The translations under genes and the position numbers were made by a program. From UBA3910 sp002391465 (lineage in GTDB: Bacteria > Bacillota > Limnochordia > Darwinibacteriales > Darwinibacteriaceae), in contig JASGVS010000009.1 of the NCBI GenBank assembly GCA_030054835.1, forward strand, positions 1 to 16,053: a DNA stretch of 16,053 bases, in the 5' to 3' direction. Under the pieces are notes generated by a model that was given only the letters and a program-made list of their open reading frames with translations, made no database searches and was not told the DNA's origin. Shown here piece after piece: positions 6,355-14,835 of the stretch (position 1 is the stretch's first letter; every line of letters begins with the position of its first letter).

Positions 6355-9129
6355 ATGGTCGCCAGTTATTCCTCACCGTCATATGAAGATGTCCTGTGGG
6401 CTAAGAAGAGTGACCGGCACGGTGTCTTTCAATGGTTGCCCCTAAAGCAGCACTTGATTGACGTTGCCGAAGTTATGAAACTGCTCTGGGAGCATTGGTT
6501 GAGCGTGCATCAGAGGCGCGAAATAGTCCGTTCGTTAAGTCAACCTAGTGAGGAATTGGCCAAGAATCTTGTCGGATTTTTGGGAGCAGTACATGATATC
6601 GGCAAGGCTACTCCGGTCTTCCAGACCAAGCCCAGCTTCTACTGTTCACCGGATCTGGAACGGGAGTTGATCGAGAAACTCGAAAGGATAGGGTTTGAGG
6701 GAATAACGCAGTATTACAGCCGCCTGATGGATCCTTCTGCGACCCCCCATGCCATGGCCGGCCAAGCTCTGCTCGAGAGTCTTGGGATCTCGAAAGGCAT
6801 CAGCTCGATAGTGGGAGCGCACCACGGAAAGCCCCCCGATGACCAATCGGAAATCTCCTCGCAGCTGTCTTCCTACACCAACAACTACTTCCAGGAGTCA
6901 AACAAGAACAGCACAATCCATCGCAAATGGAAAGAAGCGCAGAGGGCGATCTTCGAGTGGGCCCTAGCCATGCATGGGTTTGAGTCAGTCGAGGATCTAC
7001 CCGAAATCGCGCAGCCTGGTCAGGTCCTGTTAAGCGGCCTGTTAATCATGGCGGATTGGATCGCAAGCAATGAAAGGTTTTTCCCCCTCATTCCCATAGA
7101 CCAAGCTTTGGTCGGCGATAGGCAAGGAAGAATAGAAGCGGGATGGCTGAAATGGCATCGGACTTCTCCGAGGACAGAAGAGTATCATTCAGACAATGCG
7201 TCGGCGTATCGGGAACGCTTTGGTTTTGAACCCCGTGATTTCCAGGCGAAGTTTTTCGAAATCGTACAGCAGACGGCCCGTCCGGGAATCTTCATATTGG
7301 AGGCACCTATGGGGATTGGGAAAACGGAAGCCGCTCTGCTCGGTGTTGAGCAGCTATCAGCGAGAACTAAAGTTAGCGGTATGTTCTTTGGGCTGCCCAC
7401 GCAAGCAACGTCCGACGGCATGTTCGGACGCATCAGCCGATGGCTGGAGAGCCTGGACGAGGAAACGAAGTCCCTGCAGCTTGTTCATGGCAAGGCAGCG
7501 CTGAACGATCACTACGCCTCCTTGCCCCGCTCCAATGTCTATGATGAAGCGGATGGAAACGTCGTTGTGAATGAATGGTTTGCCGGGCGAAAGACGGCAG
7601 TTCTAGACGATTTCGTGGTGGGGACAGTTGATCAGTTTTTGATGACCGCTTTAAAACAGAAGCATTTGGTCCTCAGGCATTTAGGATTTAGCCGCAAGGT
7701 CATTGTCATCGATGAAGTGCATGCCTATGACGCCTATATGAGCCAATATCTGTATCGTGCTCTCCGCTGGATGGGGGCATATAACGTGCCTGTTATCATC
7801 TTGTCTGCCACTCTTCCGGCCGAAGTTCGTACTGCGTTGGTTCGGCATTACATGCGGGGACGCGGAGTGAAATGGAGAGATGTGCAGCAGCCCACAGGTT
7901 GGGAAACCAGCAATGCATATCCATTGGTCACCTACACTGACGGTTTGACGGTAAAGCAGTTTGGTGATTTTGAGACCAATAGCAACTCTACCGTTAGGAT
8001 TATCCGCCTAGATGAAGAAAAACTGATTCCAACGCTTGCGGAACATTTGCGTGAAGGTGGAGTTGTTGGCATCGTAGTCAATACGGTGAGAAGGGCCCAG
8101 GAAATTGCCAAACTATGCAGTTTTCATTTTGGAGAAGCATTGGTAGATTTGCTGCACTCCAACTTCATTGCTCCCGATCGGATCAAGAGGGAAAACCAGT
8201 TGTTACGGGCAGTTGGCAAAGACGCCCATCGACCCGAGAGGAAAATCGTTGTAGGAACGCAGGTGTTAGAGCAATCTCTGGACATCGACTTCGATCTTCT
8301 TATCTCTGATTTGGCTCCTATGGACCTTCTGCTTCAAAGGATCGGCCGTTTGCATAGGCATCCGACGGTAAAGCGGCCGGAAATGCTAAGCAAACCCAAG
8401 GTGTTTGTACTGGGAACGAGCGATACCTTTGAGTTCGAGCCTGGATCAGCAGCGATTTATGGGGAATACCTGTTAATGCGGACCCAGCTCCTCTTACCAG
8501 AGGTTCTGCGCCTTCCCGACGATATTTCCACCTTAGTGCAGGCGGTCTACAGTGATGACAACAGTTTTGTCGAGGAAAGACTATGGGAACGATATGTGTC
8601 AGTGAAGCACAAACACGAAAGCGAGATTGCTCGCAAGAAACAGAGGGCACATGGGTTCATCTTGGATAGCCCCACTCCCGCGTCAGGCAGAAGCCTAGTG
8701 GGTTGGCTCAACTGTGAGACGCCTCTTGATTCTGAAGAATGGGTAGCTGCCCAAGTGCGTGACACCCAGGAAACAGTTGAAGTGATTGCCCTGAAAAGAC
8801 ATGGTGATGGGTATACGCTCTTTGGAGAGGAGCGCGACTTGTCTTTGGAGATAGTTGATCCGCGCGTGCAAAAGCGTATTGCTCGCCAAACACTGCGCCT
8901 CCCCCTGGCCCTTAGTACCCATTACCGTATTGAGCAGACCATCGAGGAACTAGAAGAGTTCAATCGGAGGTATCTGCCATCCTGGCAGCAATTGGACTGG
9001 TTAAGGGGGTTGCTCGGATTGATCTTTGACGAAGACAACGAGTTCATCCTAAATGGGTTCCGCCTGAGGTATTGCGAAAGACTGGGTTTGACCTATGAAA
9101 AATTGGCAGATGAGGGAGGAGGTGAGTAA
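6355..9129 (+). CDS. cas3: CRISPR-associated nuclease/helicase Cas3 (type I-E)
   Basis: A 924-residue protein that Cascade recruits to the displaced strand of a recognised target, where it nicks and then degrades DNA while moving along it with ATP. The N-terminal HD nuclease domain (about 25-245) shows the metal ligands: histidine 33, the H80-D81 pair in AVHDIGK, the histidine of HAMAGQALL and the double histidine in GAHHGK. The superfamily 2 helicase part has Walker A MGIGKT (lysine 323), the box DEVH at 453-456, SATLP (motif III) and QRIGRLHRH (motif VI, about 661-669). HD and helicase are in one polypeptide, as usual for I-E. The ATG at 6355 has AAGGG shortly upstream. A GTG at 6307 would add 16 residues without a good ribosome binding site. 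It is the first gene of the cas operon, and its TAA abuts the next start. Confidence 0.97.
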   Translation: MVASYSSPSYEDVLWAKKSDRHGVFQWLPLKQHLIDVAEVMKLLWEHWLSVHQRREIVRSLSQPSEELAKNLVGFLGAVHDIGKATPVFQTKPSFYCSPDLERELIEKLERIGFEGITQYYSRLMDPSATPHAMAGQALLESLGISKGISSIVGAHHGKPPDDQSEISSQLSSYTNNYFQESNKNSTIHRKWKEAQRAIFEWALAMHGFESVEDLPEIAQPGQVLLSGLLIMADWIASNERFFPLIPIDQALVGDRQGRIEAGWLKWHRTSPRTEEYHSDNASAYRERFGFEPRDFQAKFFEIVQQTARPGIFILEAPMGIGKTEAALLGVEQLSARTKVSGMFFGLPTQATSDGMFGRISRWLESLDEETKSLQLVHGKAALNDHYASLPRSNVYDEADGNVVVNEWFAGRKTAVLDDFVVGTVDQFLMTALKQKHLVLRHLGFSRKVIVIDEVHAYDAYMSQYLYRALRWMGAYNVPVIILSATLPAEVRTALVRHYMRGRGVKWRDVQQPTGWETSNAYPLVTYTDGLTVKQFGDFETNSNSTVRIIRLDEEKLIPTLAEHLREGGVVGIVVNTVRRAQEIAKLCSFHFGEALVDLLHSNFIAPDRIKRENQLLRAVGKDAHRPERKIVVGTQVLEQSLDIDFDLLISDLAPMDLLLQRIGRLHRHPTVKRPEMLSKPKVFVLGTSDTFEFEPGSAAIYGEYLLMRTQLLLPEVLRLPDDISTLVQAVYSDDNSFVEERLWERYVSVKHKHESEIARKKQRAHGFILDSPTPASGRSLVGWLNCETPLDSEEWVAAQVRDTQETVEVIALKRHGDGYTLFGEERDLSLEIVDPRVQKRIARQTLRLPLALSTHYRIEQTIEELEEFNRRYLPSWQQLDWLRGLLGLIFDEDNEFILNGFRLRYCERLGLTYEKLADEGGGE
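9117..9122 (+). promoter_or_regulatory. Ribosome binding site supporting a TTG start for cas8e
   Basis: A perfect AGGAGG lies within the last codons of cas3 and stands 7 bases before the TTG at 9130. This supports initiation at the rare TTG directly after the cas3 stop codon. Confidence 0.8.
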
Positions 9130-10824
9130 TTGAGCCGCTTTAACTTACTCGAAGAACCGTGGATTCTGGTCATGACCGATGACCGGGGCTCGTCTGAAGA
9201 AGTGTCATTGATCCAATTGTTCGAGAATGCGCATAGGTACAAGCAACTAGCTGGTGAGACACAGATGCAGAACTTCGCCATCCTGCGGCTTCTTTTGGCG
9301 GTGCTGCATGCAGTGTTTTCGAGGTTTGATGCTCGGGGAAAACCATATCCATACCTAGTGATCAACGAGAGACTCAGTCAGACACGGAGACTGGATGAAG
9401 ATGACCTGGAAGAGCATGCGGATAACCTAATGGATACCTGGGAAGCTCTTTGGGGCAGAAAGGCCTTCCCAGAGATCGTTGTAGAGTATCTGGAACGCTG
9501 GAAAGACCGGTTCTACCTGTTCGATGACAAGCATCCGTTCTACCAGGTAACACGGGAGGAACTGCTGAAACGGCCCATCAAGGCAGGTCGTGGAAGTAAT
9601 CCTACTCAAATCCGTCCAAAGACGTTGAACCGTACTATTTCCGAGAGCGGAAACAAGATAGCTCTGTTTTCTCCGAGATATGAGGCACATGCAAACAAGG
9701 ACCGAATGAACGAAGCAGAACTGGCCCGCTGGCTTGTATTGTATCAAGGAGTAGTCGGAACGGGGGATAAGGCTGGATACGAGGAGTTCAAAGGAACCAA
9801 TTCTAAGGGATGGATCTATGACATCGGCGGAGTGGCTTTGCGGGGAAGGAACCTCTATGAGACCCTGCTCCTCAATTTGGTGTTAGTCCATCCAGAAGAA
9901 GAGTATCGAGCCAGCATCCAGAGACCGTGTTGGGAACGGACAGGCGAGGACATCATAGGTGCCCTGATGTTGGGTTATCCGGTAGATAATCTAGCTGAAC
10001 TCTATACTAACTGGAGCCGCGCGATATATATAGACCCTCACGCCGAATTGGACAAGGACTTTGCAATCAGCACCGTAAAGCTGCCAGAAATCGACCATCA
10101 AGATCAATTCCTAGAACCTATGACTCTATGGAGATACAGGACCCAAGGCCCCAACAAGGATTTCCGGACTCCTCAAAAACACCAGATGAATGCATCGTTT
10201 TGGCGTTCATTTGGTACGGTTTTTCTCACAAAGGATCCCAACGACAAACGGCCAGGGATCATCGACTGGTTCTATGAGATAGGCAGGATAACCAATGAAA
10301 CCCATGCTGTAATTGAAAGCTACGGAATGGAGTCGGATGGCAATGCCACTTCTTGGCTTCCAGTGGATGAGTATTTTGACACCCTTGACATCAACGAGTT
10401 TGTTCTAGCCGATGTTCAAGAGGATGGCTGGGTTGTAAGGATAGACGGGGAAGTGGACAAAGCCAAAGAAGTGGTTGAAAACGTCCTGCGCCAATTTGTT
10501 AGTGAAGTGCAGAGAATCCGCAACTTGAGTGGCAACGAGTTTGTGAACAAGGTAGTGCAGCAGGCCTATTACAACATTGACCAGCCTTTTCGGCACTGGT
10601 TGAGTACCTTGGAAGTCAATCAGGATAAGGATGGTCGCATTCAGGAGTGGCGTCTGCAGCTCAGAGAGATCATCCGAAAACAGGCGGACGGCTTGGTTAA
10701 GTCGGCCAGCCATCGTGACTACAAGGGCGTATTTGAACAGGACAAGCCCTTTAGCAACATCGCCACTGCCTACAACCGATTTGATTATTGGTTGAACAGA
10801 TGCTTGGGTTTTATCAAAAGTTAG
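9130..10824 (+). CDS. cas8e: Cascade large subunit Cas8e (Cse1/CasA)
   Basis: A 564-residue large subunit of the type I-E surveillance complex. In studied systems this subunit reads the PAM, helps open the target duplex and recruits Cas3. The N-terminus SRFNLLEEPWI is the hallmark of the family, and the start is set by it together with AGGAGG before the TTG codon. Other recognisable parts are the FYLFDDKHPFYQV segment near residue 120, the LARWLVLYQG helix near 197-206 and the C-terminal four-helix-bundle end (YNRFDYWLNRCLGF). At 564 residues it is longer than the E. coli protein (about 500) but within the family range. It begins on the base after the cas3 stop, so translation is probably coupled. 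The 13-base gap to cse2 contains a GAGAGGGGG ribosome binding site. Confidence 0.95.
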   Translation: MSRFNLLEEPWILVMTDDRGSSEEVSLIQLFENAHRYKQLAGETQMQNFAILRLLLAVLHAVFSRFDARGKPYPYLVINERLSQTRRLDEDDLEEHADNLMDTWEALWGRKAFPEIVVEYLERWKDRFYLFDDKHPFYQVTREELLKRPIKAGRGSNPTQIRPKTLNRTISESGNKIALFSPRYEAHANKDRMNEAELARWLVLYQGVVGTGDKAGYEEFKGTNSKGWIYDIGGVALRGRNLYETLLLNLVLVHPEEEYRASIQRPCWERTGEDIIGALMLGYPVDNLAELYTNWSRAIYIDPHAELDKDFAISTVKLPEIDHQDQFLEPMTLWRYRTQGPNKDFRTPQKHQMNASFWRSFGTVFLTKDPNDKRPGIIDWFYEIGRITNETHAVIESYGMESDGNATSWLPVDEYFDTLDINEFVLADVQEDGWVVRIDGEVDKAKEVVENVLRQFVSEVQRIRNLSGNEFVNKVVQQAYYNIDQPFRHWLSTLEVNQDKDGRIQEWRLQLREIIRKQADGLVKSASHRDYKGVFEQDKPFSNIATAYNRFDYWLNRCLGFIKS

Positions 10825-10837
10825 AGAGGGGGATTGA

Positions 10838-11452
10838 ATGACGACGCAACTAGCGACACGAAGCGTCTATGAAGTTACTGCCAGCATCTTGAACCTAGTT
10901 GCCAGTGATTTGCAGGCCAGTTCCACGAAAGCCTATTTGGCCGATCTACGCCAATCTGTCAACAGGGATGTCCATCGAGCCACAGGAGTGTTCCCCATCG
11001 TATTCGCCAACATCCCCGACCAGTATTTGGGGGAGTCCGGCAGTCTTACGGTTGGAGAGCGATCCATCATTTTGGCTCTGCAGCTCTTTGCCATGCACCA
11101 ACAAGGTAATCAGCACCATGTCCATGCTGGGTACGACGAAGAGACGCAGAAGCTGTGGGTTGATTTGGGTGCCTCACTTCGAGCGCTCAGAGTCGGGGAA
11201 GACAGCCAGGCTGTAGATCGCAGGTTCAACGCCATGATCACCTCGGCTAGTCTCAGCGAACTGGCCAACCACCTGCGGCACTTGATCAAGCTGCTGAAGT
11301 CAAGAACTAACGCCAAAGTTGATTATGCACAGTTGGCTCAAGATTTGTATTGGTTCCAAATGGGATATCAAAGCAGCGTTCGCCTAAAATGGTCGCGATC
11401 CTACTATAGGCGTTCCGAGGAGCAGAAAGGGGAGGAAAGCGATGAGAGATAG
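10838..11452 (+). CDS. cse2: Cascade small subunit Cse2 (CasB)
   Basis: A 204-residue, mainly helical protein. Two copies normally form the belly of Cascade and hold the displaced DNA strand. The position between cas8e and cas7e is diagnostic, and the segments ADLRQSVNRDVHRATGVFPI (about 30-50) and ALQLFAMHQQGNQHH (about 77-91) match the family pattern of a positively charged helical bundle. The C-terminal part has the expected LANHLRHLIKLLKS and DYAQLAQDLYWFQ helices, and the last residues are highly charged (EEQKGEESDER). It is somewhat longer than the E. coli protein (about 160 residues). AGAGAGGGGGATTGA precedes the ATG. The last 11 bases overlap the start of cas7e. Confidence 0.93.
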   Translation: MTTQLATRSVYEVTASILNLVASDLQASSTKAYLADLRQSVNRDVHRATGVFPIVFANIPDQYLGESGSLTVGERSIILALQLFAMHQQGNQHHVHAGYDEETQKLWVDLGASLRALRVGEDSQAVDRRFNAMITSASLSELANHLRHLIKLLKSRTNAKVDYAQLAQDLYWFQMGYQSSVRLKWSRSYYRRSEEQKGEESDER

Positions 11453-12503
11453 TAGTCGACTGTTCCTGGATGTTCATGCCATTCAAACGGTCCCGCCGTC
11501 GAACATCAACAGGGACGATACCGGCAGTCCAAAGACAGCCCTGTATGGCGGGGTAACCAGGGCAAGGGTGAGTTCCCAGTCCTGGAAAAAGGCGATGAGA
11601 CGGTATTTTTTGGAGTATGGTGGTCTGAAGAATGTGGGGATTCGCAGCCTGGAGATAGTTCGCTATGTAGCTGAGAAAATTGTAGCCATGGACGCGTCCG
11701 TTGATCAGCAGGAAGCGATGACACTAGCCCAGAGCGTTATCAACGCTGCAGGAGTCTCCACCACAACGGATTACAAAACGAGAGCGCTGTTCTTTATCAG
11801 TTCAAAACAGGCAGAAAGACTTGCTCGGGCGGCTTTAGAAGGGGATAAAAGCAAAAAGGAATTACAGGCGATGCTCAACAGCGATCCTGCCATCGATATT
11901 GCTCTCTTCGGGCGAATGGTGGCAGATGATCCCAAACTCAATGAAGATGCATCTAGCCAAGTGGCCCATGCTATCTCAACTCACGGAGTTCAGACGGAAT
12001 TTGACTTTTTTACGGCCACTGATGACTTTTCCTCGGCAAACGATGCCGGTGCCGGTATGCTCGGCACCATAGAGTTCAATTCAGCCACCCTGTATCGCTA
12101 TGCAAATGTTGCCGTTCATGAGTTTTTTAGGCAGATAGGCGACTCGAGTCTCGTAGTGAACGCAATAAAGCTGTTTGTCGAAGCCTTTGCCAAGTCAATG
12201 CCTACTGGGAAAGCGAACACTTTTGCAAACCAGACTTTGCCGCAGGCCATCTTGGTCTGTTTGCGCGGTGATCGGCCGGTCAGCTTGGTCAGCGCATTTG
12301 AGCGGCCAGTCGCCTCTTCTGACGGCTACGTGGAGCAATCTATCAAGCGGCTGAAAGAAGAGTATGAGTCGGTCATACGATGGGTAGAGGAACCACTATT
12401 CTCTGTGAGTTTGGGCATAGATGGTTTTGTCGGGGATCAACCGTCCTTTGATCGACTCCTTGAAGAACTGGGCGGGAAAGTGACCTCTTTGTTAGGGGTT
12501 TAG
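11442..12503 (+). CDS. cas7e: Cascade backbone subunit Cas7e (Cse4/CasC)
   Basis: A 353-residue RAMP-type protein. Six copies usually form the helical backbone that binds the crRNA spacer. The N-terminal block FLDVHAIQTVPPSNINRDD, followed by SPKTALYGGVTRARVSSQSW, is the family signature and includes the basic residues that contact RNA. The thumb/insertion region lies in the middle, and GAGMLGTIEFNSATLYRYAN near 203-222 is the second conserved block. The C-terminal part contains ANQTLPQAILVCLRGDRPVSL. The length is normal (350-365 in the family). A GGGGAGG ribosome binding site lies inside the end of cse2, so the two are coupled by an 11-base overlap. TAG at 12501-12503 ends the gene 14 bases before cas5e. 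Confidence 0.96.
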   Translation: MRDSSRLFLDVHAIQTVPPSNINRDDTGSPKTALYGGVTRARVSSQSWKKAMRRYFLEYGGLKNVGIRSLEIVRYVAEKIVAMDASVDQQEAMTLAQSVINAAGVSTTTDYKTRALFFISSKQAERLARAALEGDKSKKELQAMLNSDPAIDIALFGRMVADDPKLNEDASSQVAHAISTHGVQTEFDFFTATDDFSSANDAGAGMLGTIEFNSATLYRYANVAVHEFFRQIGDSSLVVNAIKLFVEAFAKSMPTGKANTFANQTLPQAILVCLRGDRPVSLVSAFERPVASSDGYVEQSIKRLKEEYESVIRWVEEPLFSVSLGIDGFVGDQPSFDRLLEELGGKVTSLLGV

Positions 12504-12517
12504 TGTGGGGAGGAAGT

Positions 12518-13219
12518 ATGAATACCATATTGTTAAAACTGTCCGGACCCTTACAGTCGTGGGGGACAAGCTCACGATTTGAAAACCGTTCCACAGATCG
12601 TTACCCTTCCAAAAGCGCTGTGATAGGAATTCTGGCCGCCAGTTTCGGTTACTCCAGGGATGATGCGCGAACCGAGCGGTTTAACCGATTGGACTTCGCA
12701 GTGAGGGTCGATCAACCGGGGGAGTTGCTCCACGATTATCACATAGCGCAGAGGCTCAAGCCCAATGGAGCAGTGGATCAAGTATACGTCACCAATCGGT
12801 ATTATCTGCAGGACGCTGTTTTTGTCGTAGCACTGGGCAGTCATGATGTGGAATGGATGAAAGAAATCGAACATGCTTTGACGCGTCCTTACTTCCAACC
12901 GTTTTTGGGTAGACGTTCCAATCCTTTAGGAGCTGACTTCTTTCTGGGAACGCGAAACCAAGACACAATAACAAGCCTTGAGCTGCTTCCATGGCAAGCC
13001 TCCAATTGGTATAGACGCAAGAACAAGGGTAAGATTGTTCTCCCGATATACGCTGATGCGCATCTACTAGAAGGTTATCCGCGCCAGATGGTGCGAGATC
13101 GGGTTGTCTCGTTTTCTCAAAGGGAACGCATCCATGGCGATAGGGCGGTGGCAAGAAAGGACATTGTGGTGACGCCATGCGGCGATGTGACCGAACATGA
13201 TGCGTTTAACGCATTTTAG
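12518..13219 (+). CDS. cas5e: Cascade subunit Cas5e (CasD)
   Basis: A 233-residue RAMP protein that caps the 5' handle of the crRNA and contacts Cas8e at the foot of Cascade. The family signature LLKLSGPLQSWGTSSRFE is at residues 5-22, followed by the conserved PSKSAVIGILAASFGYSRDD helix region. The middle holds LGRRSNPLGADFFLG, and the C-terminal part contains RDRVVSFSQRERIHGDR. In type I-E, Cas5 lacks nuclease activity and leaves processing to Cas6e. The ATG at 12518 is chosen because GGGGAGGA stands directly upstream. The in-frame GTG at 12503 overlaps the cas7e stop and would add five residues. The E. coli protein is about 224 residues, so the length is normal. Confidence 0.95.
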   Translation: MNTILLKLSGPLQSWGTSSRFENRSTDRYPSKSAVIGILAASFGYSRDDARTERFNRLDFAVRVDQPGELLHDYHIAQRLKPNGAVDQVYVTNRYYLQDAVFVVALGSHDVEWMKEIEHALTRPYFQPFLGRRSNPLGADFFLGTRNQDTITSLELLPWQASNWYRRKNKGKIVLPIYADAHLLEGYPRQMVRDRVVSFSQRERIHGDRAVARKDIVVTPCGDVTEHDAFNAF

Positions 13220-13227
13220 GAGAGGGT

Positions 13228-13878
13228 ATGATGTACCTGTCGCGCGTTAAGATCGATATCAATAACAGACGGAAGATCAAGGACCTGAATCATCTGGGAG
13301 CTTACCATAAGTGGGTTGAAGACAGTTTCCCCGACGAGGTGGAAGCCGGCTATCGGTCGCGCAAACTGTGGAGAATAGACCCGATTGGAAATGACTCCTA
13401 TCTGCTTGTGCTGAGCAGGGAAAAGCCAGACTTTGAGAGGTTGGAAAAATATGGCGTAAGAGGGAGCGCAGAAACGAAGGATTACACGAGATTGCTGGAC
13501 CTTTTGCGAGCAGGGGACAAACTCCGATTCAGACTGGTACTAAATCCAGTCGTGTCCCTGAGCAGCGGAAAAGCGTCGGGGAAACGGGGCCGCGTGATTC
13601 CTCTTGTAACAGTGGACCAGCAGCTAAACTTCTTAAGGGAGAGAACGCAGAAACACGGGTTTTCAATAAGAGACGATGAGGTTATGATCACGAGCCGGGG
13701 GTTTGAAATACTGAGACGCAAGGACCAAAAGCCGTTGAAGATCTGTAAAGTCGCTTATGAAGGGTTGCTGACGATTGAGGATTTGGATTTGTTCACCCGG
13801 GCATTGATCCATGGAATCGGAAAGAAAAAAGCGTATGGTTGCGGTCTGTTGACGGTCATTCCGGGGAGAGGGCAATGA
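13228..13878 (+). CDS. cas6e: crRNA endoribonuclease Cas6e (CasE)
   Basis: A 216-residue double-RAMP protein that cuts the pre-crRNA at the 3' base of each repeat hairpin and stays bound as the head of Cascade. The N-terminus MMYLSRVKIDINNR and the following AYHKWVEDSFP contain the presumed catalytic histidine 27, with tyrosine 26 next to it, at the place of His20 in E. coli CasE. The C-terminal glycine-rich loop GIGKKKAYGCGLLTV is the RAMP hallmark, and the basic segment SGKASGKRGRVIPL near 112-125 fits RNA binding. Two adjacent ATG codons (13228 and 13231) follow AGGAGAGGGT. The second has better spacing, so the true protein may be one residue shorter. The stop overlaps the cas1 start (ATGA). 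Confidence 0.95.
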   Translation: MMYLSRVKIDINNRRKIKDLNHLGAYHKWVEDSFPDEVEAGYRSRKLWRIDPIGNDSYLLVLSREKPDFERLEKYGVRGSAETKDYTRLLDLLRAGDKLRFRLVLNPVVSLSSGKASGKRGRVIPLVTVDQQLNFLRERTQKHGFSIRDDEVMITSRGFEILRRKDQKPLKICKVAYEGLLTIEDLDLFTRALIHGIGKKKAYGCGLLTVIPGRGQ

Positions 13879-14822
13879 AAAAGCAGGTTGGCGCCAAAAA
13901 GGCGGAACTCCTTGAATTGCCGCGAGTCAGTGACCGGATCAGCTTCTTGTATGTTGAGCACTCCAAGATAAATCGTCAGGATAGTGCCATAACAGTGACT
14001 GATAGGCGTGGGGTAGCAAGAATACCCGCGGCCATGATCAGTGTGCTCATGCTGGGTCCTGGTACTGAAATAACGCACCGGGCCATGGAGTTGATTGGCG
14101 ACACCGGTACGGGCATTGTATGGGTTGGTGAAAGGGGGGTTCGTTTGTACGCACATGGTCGCGCTTTGACCAGATCAAGCAGGCTTCTGGAATGTCAAGC
14201 CAAGTTGGTTTCTAATCGAAGAAGTAGACTGGCCGTGGCGAGGAAGATGTATCAGTTAAGGTTTCCCGATGAGGATGTGTCTGGCTTGACAATGCAGCAG
14301 TTACGCGGGCGTGAAGGCGCCCGCGTCCGCCAAGTCTACCGCGCGTATGCCAAAAAGTACGGTGTTAAGTGGACTCGTCGAGAATACGACCCCGAGGACT
14401 TTGAAAGCGGGACTGCGATAAACCAAGCTCTTTCCGCGGCCAATGTTGCCCTGTACGGCTTGGTGTACAGTGTGATCGTAGCAATAGGTCTCTCGCCAGG
14501 ATTGGGATTCATTCATACCGGCCATGAGCTTGCGTTCGTGTATGACATAGCCGATTTGTACAAAGCGGATACAAGCATCTTGGTGGCATTTGAGGTTGTC
14601 TCCCAGACTGAGTCGGGACAAGACATCGGCCAAAGGACCAGGTTGAGGATGAGGGACGTGTTTGTTGACGGAAGAGTTATCAAATCCATTGTTCGAGATG
14701 TCAAATATTTGCTTGATGCGGAGGATGACTTGGATGTAGCGGAGGAAGTGGACATCATCCACTTGTGGGATGAAAGCGATCGCCATGTTAGGCACGGAAT
14801 CAACTACAGTTATTTTGGGTGA
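13875..14822 (+). CDS. cas1: CRISPR integrase Cas1 (type I-E)
   Basis: A 315-residue metal-dependent integrase that joins prespacers to the first repeat of the array as part of the Cas1-Cas2 complex. The active-site residues are all present and spaced as in E. coli Cas1 (E141, H208, D221): glutamate 147 in RGREGARVRQVY, histidine 214 in LGFIHTGHE and aspartate 227 in VYDIADLYK, a constant shift of six. The N-terminal beta-sandwich part (1-95) contains FLYVEHSKI and GIVWVGERGVRLYA, which are typical of the I-E subgroup. The ATG at 13875 overlaps the cas6e stop by four bases and follows GGGGAGAGGGCA. A longer frame from 13839 reads back into cas6e and is unlikely. The acidic C-terminal tail (residues 281-305) is as expected for Cas1e. 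Confidence 0.97.
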   Translation: MKKQVGAKKAELLELPRVSDRISFLYVEHSKINRQDSAITVTDRRGVARIPAAMISVLMLGPGTEITHRAMELIGDTGTGIVWVGERGVRLYAHGRALTRSSRLLECQAKLVSNRRSRLAVARKMYQLRFPDEDVSGLTMQQLRGREGARVRQVYRAYAKKYGVKWTRREYDPEDFESGTAINQALSAANVALYGLVYSVIVAIGLSPGLGFIHTGHELAFVYDIADLYKADTSILVAFEVVSQTESGQDIGQRTRLRMRDVFVDGRVIKSIVRDVKYLLDAEDDLDVAEEVDIIHLWDESDRHVRHGINYSYFG

Positions 14823-14835
14823 GGTTGGGAAAGAA

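Noticed and set aside
14770..14835. Upstream ATG giving Cas2 a 22-residue N-terminal extension
   Set aside because: It lies within cas1, lacks a ribosome binding site, and the Cas2 fold begins at the MAMTVV segment.
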